Positions 31,804-43,438 of a stretch of DNA of 64,000 nt are shown one piece after another (the stretch's first letter is position 1; the number at the start of each line of letters is the position of its first letter). The DNA lies in assembly GCA_963565915.1 (NCBI GenBank), contig OY751488.1:1116001-1180000 (forward strand), in the 5' to 3' direction. Both the position numbers and the translations under genes were made by a program. The notes under the pieces are model-generated. The model did no database searches. It saw only the letters and a list, made by a program, of their open reading frames with translations, and was not told the origin of the DNA. The stretch comes from Entoloma clypeatum. Lineage: Eukaryota; Basidiomycota; Agaricomycetes; Agaricales; Entolomataceae.

Positions 31804-32515
31804 CCCACTGCATGTGAGCAGAAAGACGTTTGAAGTCCACGTTGTAATGTAGGATCTTCTGATTGTCGCGCATCCGAAGGTGATCCAGGCTATCCTCTGC
31901 TTCTCCAGTCGGATTGATAGGTCCGAATTCGGATCGGAGGATGTGCACAAAGGCGGACCAGTCGTCCAACCAGACAGAGTCATCGTCGGACTCTCCCAAG
32001 AGGGTGGGCTCAAACCATTCGAGCGCGGTTCCTCGGAGGTACGACAGAGTGAAACTGACTTTGTTATCATCGTCGTCAAAGGCGGGGTTGTTTTGGAAAT
32101 ATAGTGTGCATTGTGCGAGGAAACTGGTGAGTTTCCGAGAGTCGGAACCGTCAAAAGTGTCGGGTTCCTTCGACTTCTTTTTCGGAGTTTTCGGAGTCTC
32201 TCTACGTCGGAGCTCCTGCGTCATAAGCATAATTGCTTCAGCGAGGTTTGGAGTTTGCTCGCGACGGAAAGGATTGTTATCGTCAAAAGGAGAGGTTGGA
32301 GATTTAAAAGGACAGAATTCTTCAGGAATCGGAGGTCCTTGTGTCTGAGGTGTTCGGAGACGAGGTGTCAGAGATATGGGGTCAGGTTTGGGTGCAGATT
32401 CTTCTGCGGGAATATCTTGGAACATATGTAGAAATGTCGCCCTGGTGTCCTGCAGGTTTGAAGCTTCCGCTGCTGCTGCTGCTGCGCGGGAGTTCTGAGT
32501 GGTGCGGGCTGCCAT
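31804..32515 (-). pseudogene. Gypsy-B gag, N-terminal half (inverted)
   Basis: The minus-strand frame starts MAARTTQ at 32,515 and encodes a gag capsid domain (DTFDGSDSRKLTSFLAQC, retrotransposon-gag type). It breaks at CAGTGGG where Gypsy-A sequence begins. The remainder of the same gag lies on the plus strand from 45,439, and GTGGG is the target duplication. An Ala-rich run near the N-terminus comes from CTG/GCN repeats. TCGGA motifs are frequent on the plus strand, i.e. TCCGA on the coding strand. It is inactive through the A3 insertion and the inversion. Confidence 0.9.
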
Positions 32516-32561
32516 AACTGGAATTTGAAATATGGATAAGCGAGTGGCAGTTTGAATATAC
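32516..32561 (-). promoter_or_regulatory. Gypsy-B primer binding site and leader
   Basis: On the minus strand the 5' LTR is followed by 2 nt and then ATATTCAAACTG (plus-strand positions 32,548-32,559). The reverse complement, CAGTTTGAATAT, occurs in the LTR (51,058-51,069 in the 3' copy), 33 nt after TATTTAAA at 51,025-51,032. This matches the self-priming geometry seen in Gypsy-A and Gypsy-C. Confidence 0.8.
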
Positions 32562-32989
32562 TGTTAAGAACTGATCGACAAAACGTCGGAGCTACGTCGG
32601 ACGCGTCGGAAAGTCAGAGGGTTGAAGTGCGTGCAACGTAGGGGCAAGGACTTGGCTTCAACTTGTGTGTTGCGCCCTCGCTAATACGTTGGTGTCCTTA
32701 TTTCGGAGGATCGGAGGATCGGAGGTTGGAGGTCGGACTCAAGTTAAAAGTCGGAAAGAGGACGGGAGGTATGATGTCGAATCTAAGTTGATATTCAAAC
32801 TAAAGCTAATACACAATTCTACATAAGTTTAAATACTATGTCTGTGGCTTCGTCGGAGTCAGATAACGAGTGGCTGTTGGAGATTCTTAACATAAGTAAA
32901 ATGGTCAGATGTAAGTAATGTACGTAGTAACGAGATTCATAACAGTAAGTATGCATAATAAGTATTAGTCAAAATGTCGGAGGTGTCGG
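32562..32989 (-). repeat. Gypsy-B 5' LTR, R/U5 side (inverted)
   Basis: On the plus strand it reads TGTTAAGAACTGATCG..., the reverse complement of the end of the 3' LTR at 51,298. It is split by Copia-3 and resumes at 38,791-38,843. TCGGA is very frequent. Confidence 0.92.
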
Positions 32990-33297
32990 TGTTGAAGTTC
33001 CACCTGGGCGCTAGCCGCAGATGTACTGAGCAACACAGCTACAGTGGAAGTACTCTACTCTACCATTCTAGTCACTTACTTGGTTGAGAAGGGTGGGGCT
33101 GGTGAGAGCGGTTGAGGCTGGTAACAGCGATGGAGCTGGTTAAGAGTCAAGAGACAACTTGTTGATATTGACAGTTTCCTGGTCTTATATACCATACTAC
33201 TGTTTGTACCAACCAAATAAGTATGTAATTGAAGATGTCTAAGGTCACGTGATATAATCTAATCTAATCTAATCTACGTGATGGAAAAGTTTCAACA
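32990..33297 (-). repeat. Copia-3 3' LTR
   Basis: The 308-bp LTR reads TGTTGAAGTTCC...GTTTCAACA on the plus strand, with the C-rich complement of the purine tract immediately following. Confidence 0.94.
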
Positions 33298-33363
33298 CCC
33301 CCCCATATTTAGTACATACTTCTAAATACATTTTTACTTTTTCCCATGTAGGTACTCTTTTGT

Positions 33364-36300
33364 CTAGTTTTTAAGTAATCCGAAGTACGGGATAAACTTG
33401 CTAAAGAGGACTTTCCCCAGATTCTTAGTTAAAAGGTCTGCAGGGTTATTCACTCCTTCAATGAATTCGACTGTAATGACGCCTTCGGATACTTTTTCTC
33501 TGACGAAGTGGAATCACACGTCGATGTGCTTGGACCGCTTTTCAGTTACAGGGTTGGATGCGATAAAGACGGAGCCATTGTTATCTCCATAGATCGGGAT
33601 TGATCCGATCTGCATCCCAAGTTTGGCAAGCATGCTTCTAAGCCATGTCACTGCACAACTGCAATCTGATAGCGCCATGTATTCTGCTTCCGTGGAAGAG
33701 AGGGCAATGGTTTTTTGCGCCGATGAAACCCATGTTACTGCTCCAGATGCCAGCGATACAAAGTAACCAGTGGTGGACTTTCTGGTGTTTCGTCTGATGC
33801 CCAATCAGAGTCTGTGAATGCGTAGATTCCTTTCCCAGAATCACCATTGTACATGATCGCGTAATTTTTCGTTGCCCTCAAATACCTGCAAATGTCCCTA
33901 GCCACTTCTAAATGGCGTTTGGTAGGGTTTGCGGAGAATTGGGACATTTTGATCACGGCGAAACAAATGTCGGGTCTTGTCCCAATCATTAAGTACAATA
34001 ATGATCCAATGACGGATTGGTACTTGGATCTGAGTTCCGCATTGGGTTCATCTTCAGACTTCATGGGTTTGTAGCCCGTTGGAAGTGGGGTATGGGTGGC
34101 ATTAGATTTGCTCATCCCCATGCGTGCGAGAATTTTCCCAAGGTAGGGTACTTGATCAATGAAGACTCTTTTCCCACGTTGCCTTATTTGGATAGAGAGA
34201 AATTCTTTTGGTTCCTCATCAGGGACTAGGTGGCCTAGGTCCCTACATTCCCATGTTGTCATGAAGGCCTTCTTCTTTTCTAGCGTGTATTCCCAGTTTG
34301 TGCCGAGAAAAGCAGAGTCATCGACATAAATGACGGCGATTACAGTTTCCCCTTGGTACTTGTGTGAATGAAAACTCCCGCATCGGAGTGAAGCCGGACA
34401 AAGCTGAGCTTTTTCATGGAGGAATTGAGCTCCCTCCACCAGACTAATGTGGCCTGCTTGAGTCCGTATAGGGCTTTGTATAGTCGGTACACGAGGTGTT
34501 CTTTCCCTTTTACTATGTAACCCTCAGGTTGTCGCATGTAAATTACCTCATGGAGTGTTCCATAGAGGAAGGCTGCTGAGACGTCCAAGAGTGTCATGAA
34601 CCACCCTTCAAGGGCTGTCAATGCCAGAATCAACCGGACAGTCTCATACCTCACTACTGGTGAGAAGATTTGATCGAAATCAATCCCTTCTACCTGTGAG
34701 AAGCCTTTTGCGACGAGGCACGCTTTCAGACGCCCGTCAGATTTTTCATTGTAAACCCATTTGTTCCTTAGAGCTTTCCTCCCTGTGGGTAGGGGTACTA
34801 ACTCTGTGATCACCCCGCGGCTTTTGAGCATGTCTAGCTCTTTTCGTTCTGCCACATACCAATCTTCTTTGTTCGGAAGAGAGTATATGTATTTGTGTGA
34901 CATTTCGATGATGCCTACTTGGATGGAGATTGCCTCCATCAGGAGATCGTTCATCCATGCCGTTTGACCGCCCAATCTACGTCTTCGATCCATTTTTTCA
35001 AGATCAGAAGCAGGGGTGTCTTCCCCATAGATGCTGTCTGGCATTCTCCGAACTCGTCGTTCCCTGATCGGTTGATCTGGTACTTGCTCGGGCTCTGGAG
35101 TGGGTACTCATGGCTCGCTACGCGGCAAATCATTGTCTGATTCAGGGTGATCCTGTCCAGTGGGAACGGGGTCGTGAGGTTTTTTGTAATGACTGTCATT
35201 GTCATCATTTCTGGGGATGAGGTCCTCAAACTCATCAGCCGGTTCTGGGTTTTCCATTTCTGGATGGTTTTCTGGCAAAGGGTCGATGTGGCATCTAGGG
35301 TACTTGCTTTCATCAAAGATAGCTTTCCCTCCCATGAAAATTGTATTAGTCTCAGGATCCATGAAACGGTATCCTTTGACCCCTGGCTTTGATCTGAGAT
35401 AAATCATCAATCGAGATCTAGACTCCAGGGAATTTCTACGTTTTTCCTTTGGGATATATACATATGCCTGACATCCGAAGACTCTGATGCTTGACATATC
35501 GGGGATCTCATTAGTCACCCTGAAGTAAGGGGTATTCCATTCGAGACGCTGCATGGGGGTTCTGTTGTAGAGAAAAGCTGCATGTTCCAAACAGAATTCC
35601 CACCACATAGGGGGTAAGCACGCGTCGAAGTGCAAGGCCTGAGATTTCTCCCACAGGGTTCGATTTATCCGTTCTGCTCTACCGTTCTGCTGGTGCTGAT
35701 ATGGGAGCGTGACGTCGACCAGAATTCCATGATCGGCAAGTACATCCTTGTATTCGTTAAACTCTCCACCTCCATCAACTCGCCATTTCTTAGGGGTGGC
35801 AGCGAATTGATTCTGGATCATCACAAGGAATTGTCGCAGTGCCGTAATGGCATCTGACTTCTTCCTAAGCAAGACGACCCAGACGTGGGATGAAAAGTCG
35901 TCCAAAAACGTAAGGAAATATTTATATTTGTGGTATGATGCCGTGGATATCTGTTTGAGATCGGAATGGATCAGATCAAAGGTTTTAGTTGCCCTTGTCA
36001 TCGAATTGGGATATGACTGATTCGGCATTTTCCCTTTGAGGCATCCTGTGCAACTTTCCTGTGATTTCTCACATACTAGTGTCTCAGGTACCCCTTTGGT
36101 ACTGGTGGGAATCTTTCGGAGTTCTTGATCATTTGGGTGACCAAGGCGCTTGTGCCATGTTTCGACAGTGATTTCGCTTGAGATCGCATGGATCTGGTCA
36201 TAGCGTATTTCAGTGTCTAACCAGTAAATGGTTTGACCAAGGATGTGGGGCAAAAACTGGATTTTGCTCAGCCCTTTGGAGATGTTGATTTCTCCACAAG

Positions 36301-38114
36301 TCCCATCTACTTTGTAACCATGGTTAAGGAAGACGCCTAGGGACAATAGGCATGTGTCCATGTCCGGGATGTAGAACACCGGTCTGAGAAGATGGGTTTT
36401 TAACTTCCCCATTTAGGGTGTGCCGTACTGGAACGGCCCCAACTCCTAGTATTTCCAGTTTCTTCCCTTTGGCTGCAGTTTGGACGAATCGCTTGACTGT
36501 GAGAGGTCTATAATATGCGAAGTCCTTAAACTCATAGGTGAAGTGTAAAGAGGCGCCGGAATCTAATATCCATTGTGCGCGTTCTTTCTCCTTACAATGT
36601 GTACAAGAGGCGAAATGTTTAATATATTTTTTATGTAGATCACTGCTAATGTGATCTACGCACTCTGTACTGGTACTGGCTAATATATCATACGTCTGTT
36701 GAGAGGTATTATTAGCATTCCGCAATTGGTAAGGTTTAAGAAAGGGTTTCGACGAACCGTCAAGTTCTATCTCGTCCTCAAACACATCCGGCCCCATCCA
36801 TTCCTGGTCGATGTCCATCATCTTCAGCGATTCTTCTATCGACGGGGCTACGCGACGCTGTTTAGCCGGCCTTTCGTCGATGTCAGGGATGATGGTATCT
36901 AAGATACAGAGGTTCAATCCAGAGGGTCGTGCACCGATTTCTCGGGCAAGCTTTCGCACCTTCTCATTCTTTTTCCACACTGACGGCTTTCCGGAAGGAA
37001 GCCCGGTGTACTGAGAGGGAGGCGGGTTCATGCGTTGCAGGAGTGACTGCATTCTTTCCGACTCAGGCTGCGCGGTACTTGTAGTTTTCCCGCGGCCTGT
37101 TACAGTGGTGAAGGCAGGGGCACATTGGCGAGGAGGAAGGGGACAGGGAGCAGGATGATGAGGGGGCTGCTCAATGGCCGGTGCGATGAATTCGACCATC
37201 TCCTCGGCACAGTTGGACTCGTTGTCCGCGTTGTTGGCGCGTTTCTTCTGGTTGCGCCAGCGTCCCTTTCCCTTCTTCTTTTCAGAAGCGGTACTCGGGT
37301 CGGTCGAGTTAGTCTGCTCATCAGTGTTGTTTCGCGAGGTACTCGGCGCTGTCTGCTTTTCCCATTTGGGGTCTTGCCCCTTTCGCTTGGTCCCGGAGAT
37401 TTTCCAGGCCTGCTCGTTGGACGCCCGAGTAGACCCTACTGCATACTTGCGCCGGTATTCTGAGACAATGCTGTCGGTGACGGCCTGCCATGTGAAGTCG
37501 TCGGCGTCGTAGACCTGGAAGAGGGCGGTGGAGAGGGATGACCAGGCGTCAGGAATGGCACTTGCCAGGATCATAGCCTGCATCAGATCAGGCACAACGA
37601 ATTTCGCGTCGCTGAGGCGAGCGAAGAGTGATCCAAGGCGCTCGATTTCCGGTACGGGGTCGCGACCCGACAGCTTGAAGGAGGCAGCGGCTTTGAAGTC
37701 GCCAAATATGGTGGCGGGGGAGACCTTCGAATAGGAATCCTTCAGCGATGTCCAGGCCTCCTTTGAGGACTTGGCGTCCTTGATGTGCCTCCTGATCGCC
37801 TCGGAGACTTTGAGGCGGATGGAACCGAGGGCCATGTCGTCGTCCCTGATCCAGGTCTTCCTTTCTTTGTGGAAGGCGGGCTGGTCGACGGTGGTGGTGA
37901 TGACCGGAGGCTGGGTCACAGACGTCGAGGTGGCAGAGGCAGGAGTGGAGACTGTGACAGTGAAGTCCGCGATGTCGGGACGCTCAATGTCGCCGGACAC
38001 AATGCGCCAGACTCCTTGGTGGAGGAGGTAGGATTTCATCTTTTCAGCCCAGCTTTGGTAGTCAATGCCATCGAAGACGACGATGGAGTCGAGGGCAGAG
38101 CGAGAGGTAGACAT
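33364..38114 (-). pseudogene. Copia-3 polyprotein pseudogene (frameshifts and TGA)
   Basis: Homologous throughout to Copia-1 from the ATG at 38,114. Lesions inferred by comparison: a 1-nt insertion near 36,401 (Gag/protease to integrase), a ~13-nt deletion at about 35,108-35,115 in the linker, a 1-nt deletion near 34,352 in RT, a 1-nt deletion near 33,790 in RNase H, and TGA at 33,514-33,516 where Copia-1 has CGA. Gag also contains a Pro/His-rich insertion (near 37,130) absent from the other copies. Domain motifs (DSGAS, HHCC, DDE, YVDDSAF, STEAEY) remain readable in pieces. Confidence 0.94.
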
Positions 38115-38481
38115 TTTTAATGAATCTAAAAGGAGTTCTCCCAATCAGTGATGTTCTTTATGAATTTGATTTTTAGAGAAAACAAATAAATGATTCCTCA
38201 TAACATATTCCCTTTAGGAATAGCGGTTTGTGGGAAAAACCCTTTTTGTCAGAAGTGTGTGAGGTATGATCAACGTTTCCACATGATGTGTACTAAGTCA
38301 ATCCCCTTAGGGACGCTTCATGACAGGTACTTGTCGTAATGACGTTCCCAGGTTCATGTGTGAAGAAGTATGACTCAGAACCTAGATCTTTCGATCGGTT
38401 CTTTGCCAACCAGGGTAGAGTGGGCAGGTACTCGCTGTTGCCAGCGTTCCCAAGTCCCTCTGCTATCCGGGGCCCATAACC

Positions 38482-38790
38482 TGTTGAAGTTCCACCTGGG
38501 CGCTAGCCGCAGATGTACTGAGCAACACAGCTACAGTGGAAGTACTCTACTTAACCGTTCTAGTCACTTACTTGGATTGGAAAGGGTGAGGCTGGTGAGA
38601 GCGGTTGAGGCTGGTAAGAGTGATGGAGCTGGTTAAGAGTCAAGAGACAACTTGTTGATATTGACAGTTTCCTGGTCTTATATACCGTACTACTGTTTGT
38701 ACCAACCAAATAAGTATGTAATCAAAGATGTCTAAGGTCACGTGATATAATCTAATCTAATCTAATCTATGTGATGGAAAAGTTTCAACA
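38482..38790 (-). repeat. Copia-3 5' LTR
   Basis: The 309-bp LTR is followed on the minus strand by GGTTATGGGCCCCGG, the half-tRNA primer site. It has the same ends as the other Copia LTRs. Confidence 0.94.
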
Positions 38791-38843
38791 GTTGGAGGTG
38801 TCGGGATTGGTCAGAAATCATCGGAATGGATCGGAATGTAACA
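38791..38843 (-). repeat. Gypsy-B 5' LTR, U3 outer end (inverted)
   Basis: It completes the LTR begun at 32,562. The plus strand ends GGAATGTAACA, the reverse complement of TGTTACATTCC at 50,815. It is followed by CTCCC (38,844-38,848), the inverted partner of GGGAG at 51,299-51,303. Confidence 0.92.
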
Positions 38844-38867
38844 CTCCCCAGCTTCCCGACGCGATTC
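38844..38867 (+). pseudogene. 24-bp remnant of the Plavaka gene (splice acceptor and exon start)
   Basis: Stranded between Gypsy-B and Gypsy-A3, CTCCCCAG followed by CTTCCCGACGCGATTC would read LPDAI. Placed after the Plavaka coding sequence that ends ...YIPL at 51,356 it completes an intron (GTATGA...CCCCAG) and continues the expected transposase sequence. It now lies on the opposite strand to that gene because of the inversion. Very short, but three facts agree: the TSD, the splice site and the frame. Confidence 0.7.
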
Positions 38868-39237
38868 TGTTATGCGTAACAAACCGTTCCAAGGTTCGGG
38901 CAGAGTATGCAGGAAGATGGAAAGGCGAAGAGCAATGTGATTGCTAAATCTAAGGAATGTAGCTATGGTACATGAGGTTTATATAGTACTGACTATGAGC
39001 GGTAGCGAATGAGTCAGTAACTGCGGGAGGCAGTGCGCATGAGTAAGGCGACTGCGGAAGGCTATGCACTAATGAGTAAGCTGACTGCGGAATGAGTCAG
39101 ACAGCTGCGGAAAGCGAGTCAGCGCGGGAGCGAAGTATACTAAAGGAAATAAAGTATAATACGATATGTGTAAGCGGGGGCCGATGAGTAAAAGTGAAAA
39201 AGTAAGCGTATACGTCCGTAATCGTTAGTCCGTAACA
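38868..39237 (-). repeat. Gypsy-A3 3' LTR
   Basis: The 370-bp LTR reads TGTTATGCGTAACA...GTCCGTAACA on the plus strand, followed by TGTTCCCCTCCTC, the complement of the purine tract. Confidence 0.94.
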
Positions 39238-39274
39238 TGTTCCCCTCCTCAAGGTCTGTGTCCTCACAGACTAC

Positions 39275-39643
39275 CTACTCCCATCCATCATTGCCATTTG
39301 GATCGGCCCAGGCAGGGTCAACTCGGTTACCCCAATCCTTTATCAGTTCATCGTTTACCGCCGTGGCAAACTCTAAACCTCGAACGGCGAGGCGAAGGTG
39401 TCAATTCTCGACAGCAAGGGTGTTGGTATAGTTTTTGAGGATGAGCTTCTCCTCAGCGGTGGGGGCGGTTGGTAAATCGGAGAGGGTATGAAGGCGGATA
39501 TGCATCTGCCGGTGGAGGATGTCGGCGACGGAGGTTTCGAGCGCATGGATCTGGTCGCGCATGGAGAGCGCTTCGCCGATGAGGGTGGTGATGGTGGGGT
39601 TGATATCGGAGGCGGCGGTGGAGGCGGCGGTGATGTTGGACAT
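39275..39643 (-). pseudogene. Gypsy-A3 accessory ORF3 with stop
   Basis: Counterpart of the A1 ORF3 from the ATG at 39,643 (MSNITAAS). The frame is identical in protein until TGA at 39,401-39,403, where A1 has CGA. The adjacent codon also changed from CGC to CAC, so two neighbouring CpG sites mutated. Downstream codons are conserved to the stop at 39,275. Confidence 0.88.
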
Positions 39644-39760
39644 GGCAGAAATGATGTTTGAAAGGTATAAGAAGAACGGCGTGTTGGGCGAGAAGAGTTG
39701 GAGCGGGCAACTCAATGTGACAGAAGTCGATGTGGAAAATGGTTCTCAAAGTTTGTTCTT

Positions 39761-42700
39761 TTATCGTGGACGCGATGGATTTTGCCGATGAAAATCTCGG
39801 ATCAAGTCTTGAGCGTTCTGAACATTAGTCCGAGGTTCCCACGTGTTCTCTTCTGGGCCATACCCTTCCCATTGGACAAGGTACTGGATCTTTCCACGGA
39901 ATTTCCGAGAGTCCAGGATCGTGGAGACATGGTATTCTTCTCGTCCTTCGACAATGATCGGATCAGGGGCTGGCTTCTTTTTCTGAATGGCATACTTCGG
40001 GGTTTCGTATGGCGATAACAGGGTCTTGTTGAACACAGGGTGGATCATCTTCCAGGTTTTGGGAAGATCAAGACGGTATGTGCTAGCTCCTTTCTTCTCT
40101 AGGACTTTGAACGGTCCGTGTCGGAGGGCGTCAAGTTTCTTTGAGGGACGATCAGTCCTGATGTTAGTCCCTTCCAGCCACACCTTGTCTCCGATGCGGT
40201 AATTCCGAGACGGGCTTCGTCGTGTGTCAACTGTCTTCTTCATCTGATCCTGGGCCTGTTTCAGTGCTGCGTTGGCTTCTTCTCGTGCCTGTTTGAGTTT
40301 TTTCAAGAAGTCATTTGCCACTGGATTGGTGTCTTCCAACACAAGTTCTCCCTTCCAAGGATGCAGACCGTAGTTGAGATAGAATGGTGTGTACTTTGTC
40401 GCTTGATGTTCTTTGTCATTGTACTGGAATTCTGCGATTGCGATCCATTCCGCCCAATCATCTTGTAGATGGTTGACAAAGTTTCGTAAGAACACCTCGG
40501 TTTCCTGATGCGATCGTTCGGCTTGTCCATCAGTTTGTGGATGGTACGCAGTGGACAGGTTTCTCTTGATTCCCAACATGCGGCAAAGTATCTCCATGAA
40601 CTTCGCGGCGAACTGTGGTCCTCTGTCGCTAATGATCTTGTTAGGGATCCCATGAAGCTTCCATATCTGGTCCCGATAGATCTTGGCTAATCCTTCAGCC
40701 GATAGTTCCACGGTTGTTGGGATGAGATGAAGCATCTTTGAATGTCTGTCCGTGATGACCAGAATTGTGTTCTTCCCATCAGATTCTGGTATCGGTCCCA
40801 CGACGTCAATCCCTATGTCTTCCCATGGTTGACTTGGCGCGGCGTTAGGGTGTAGAGGGGCGTGTCTCCTTTGGCGGCTGATCTTGTTATGTTGACAGGT
40901 GTCACAACCTTTCACATACTTCTTTACGTCATGTAGGATGGTGGGCCACCAGTAGGTGCGAGTGAGGAGTTCATGTGTTCAATATTGTCCTGGATGTCCT
41001 GCCACTGGTGCGTCGTGCGCTTCAAACATCAGTTCTTGGCGCAATTGTGGGTCTGGTGGAACATAGACTCGTTCTCCTGCGTAGGTGATGCCATTTTCCT
41101 GCTGGTACCAGTGAGGATTCTTCTTCAGACCCTGGGCTACCTCTGTCTCCATGCGATTCGAGGCCTTGATGCATGCGATCCATGGGTTTTCGATGGTTGT
41201 GATGTTTCCGATTTTGATGGAATCAGATGTTTCACCCCCTTCAAAGAATTGTTCCTCCATGAACATCTCCATTTGTATCACATCTTCTGATTCCAATCGT
41301 TTCAAAAATAGCCCCTCCTTGAGCATTTGGTCGCTGTCCTGCGGCTCGAGTTCCGTCTCATACCAGGGTAAACGTGACAGGATGTCTGCTTTCGCGTTTG
41401 TCTTCCCAGGTACATGTCGCAGTTCGAAGTCATAGTCTTGTAACTTCATCTTCCAGCGCCTCTGTCGTTGGTTTAGGTCCTGAGGACGCCGGAAATACTC
41501 CAGGTTTTTGTGATCGGTTAAGATCTCGAAACGTTCCTTGGCTTCAAGTAGGTAATGTCGCCAGTCCTTCAGTGCTTCCATGACTGCCAAGAGTTCCTTG
41601 TCATATATCTCATAATTCTGTTCGGCCGCGGACATGGTCCGCGACAAGAACACGATAGGATGCCACTTGTCGTCTTGTTTCTGTGAAAGTACCGCTCCAA
41701 TCACATAACCCGATGCATCAGTTTCGACCCTGAACTGTCCGTCCGGTTTGGGCAATGCCAAGACTGGTGCCGTCGTGATTGCCCGTATGAGACCTTCAAA
41801 TGCTTCTTGCACCACTGGTCCCCACGTGAATGCTGTATTTCCCATAAGTGTTGTGAGTGGCTTTGCGATGTTTGAGTATCCTTCAATGAAGTGTCGATAA
41901 AAATTGGCAAATCCCAGGAATCTCTGGACTTCCTTTTTTGATGTGGGTACTCGCCAGTTCCAGATTGTGTCCACCTTTTCAGTTTCCATCTCAACACGTC
42001 CTTCTCCAACGACATATCCCAATATGGGGCATTTCGTTACTTCCCAAAGACACTTCTTCTCCTTTAGGAACAGGTCATTGTCTGACAGAATCTGCAAGAT
42101 CTCTTCGGTGTTCCGGGCAAGTTCTTCCTTGGTTTTACCAATAACCACTATGTCATCCATGTAAATCACACAGATGCGCCGATGGATCTGATCCCTGAAT
42201 AGGCTGGCCATCATCCGAGAGAACGTTCCCGGGGAGTTGCAGAGACCGAAAAACATGACCAATGGTTCAAACAATCCTCGGCTGGTCAGGAAGGCGGCTT
42301 TCCATTCGTCACCCTTCTTGATCCGCACGTTATTGTATCCCCACATGATGTCCATTTTGTTGAAGTAGACTGCGTCCTTCAATACATCCAAGAGGTCGTT
42401 GATGCGTGGGAGTGGGAATTTGTCCTTAACCGTGAATTTATTGACCGTGCGATAATCCTGTACCAATCGTTTGGAGCCGTCTTTCTTGTTAATGAAGAAG
42501 CAGGGTGATGCATAAGGGGATTTGGACGGTCAGATCTTTCCGGTTGCCAGGCCTTCATCGATGAATTCGTCCAGTTCTTCTTGCTCCTTTTGGGTCATAG
42601 GATACGTGTTTCCTCCTAGCTCCTTTGGTGCGTCCGGTGTAAGTTTGATGCCGTGGTCCCATTCTCTTTCCTTTGGGATCTTGTCAAAGTTTTCTTTTTC

Positions 42701-43438
42701 AAAGAGATGGGCAAAACGTTCAACGTATGAGGGTCGTTTGGTTGTGGGAGGTGGTGTGGGAGTAACTGCTTCCAATATGGGGTCTCCGGGCTTCCATTTC
42801 TGATCTGATTTCTTGGGCGCGTCCTTTTCTCGTACTTCCACCATGCGAACCCGATGTTTGCAACCATTAAGGTTAACCCTGAAATCCGAGTGTTTGGTTT
42901 GACATGTTGATGGGCACCGGTTGAATGTTACAGCGCCGGTCGTCCAATTGATTGTGGGGTTGTGGTGCACCAACCAGTCATGTCCCAAAAGCATGTCCGT
43001 TCTCCCAATGTCCAATACCATTGCTTCCATGGTTTCCTGGTGTGTTCCTAAGTCTAGCTTGACTTCAGCAAGTTTTTCTGCTTTCTGTTGTCGGTTCGGC
43101 GATCCATCCGCATTTAGGATTGATATGGGCTTTATTCCCCGTGTGGGAAGGTTCTGTTCGCGTACTATTCTGGGATGGATACATGTGTGTTCACATCCGC
43201 TATCAACCTCGGGTCGAATGGCCTTTGGTCCTCGTCGTGTTTTGATCTGAGCTTGCAGCTTGATCTCTCGTCGTTTCAGAGGTTTATCTCCCTTGACAAT
43301 CTTAGTTGACGCAACGGCTCGCTTTGCAGGGATAACATAAGTTATATTGTCTGTAGCTGCACCAGGCAAGCGAGTTCGTTTAATGGATAAGGGTCGCGAC
43401 TTAGCGTCGTTTAATCGGACCCTTCGGGAAAATCCTTC
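39761..43438 (-). pseudogene. Gypsy-A3 pol with two nonsense codons
   Basis: Complete in length and domain order (protease VDSGC, RT YMDD, RNase H, integrase, chromodomain), but broken by TGA at 42,530-42,532 between protease and RT and at 40,979-40,981 in the integrase finger. A1 has CGA at both places, and the second stop is shared with A2. The 5' two-thirds matches A2 almost exactly; the part beyond about 40,325 matches A1 better. Confidence 0.94.

Larger units (their letters stand above)
32990..38790 (-). mobile_element. Copia-3, full-length but decayed
   Basis: A minus-strand Copia with LTRs at 38,482-38,790 (5') and 32,990-33,297 (3'), inserted in the Gypsy-B 5' LTR. The flanks GTCGG (32,985-32,989) and GTTGG (38,791-38,795) are a target duplication with one later C-to-T change. 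The PBS complement of initiator tRNA-Met lies at about 38,467-38,481, and the C-run at 33,298 is the purine tract. The LTRs differ more than those of Copia-1 and the polyprotein carries several frameshifts, so it is older. Confidence 0.95.
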
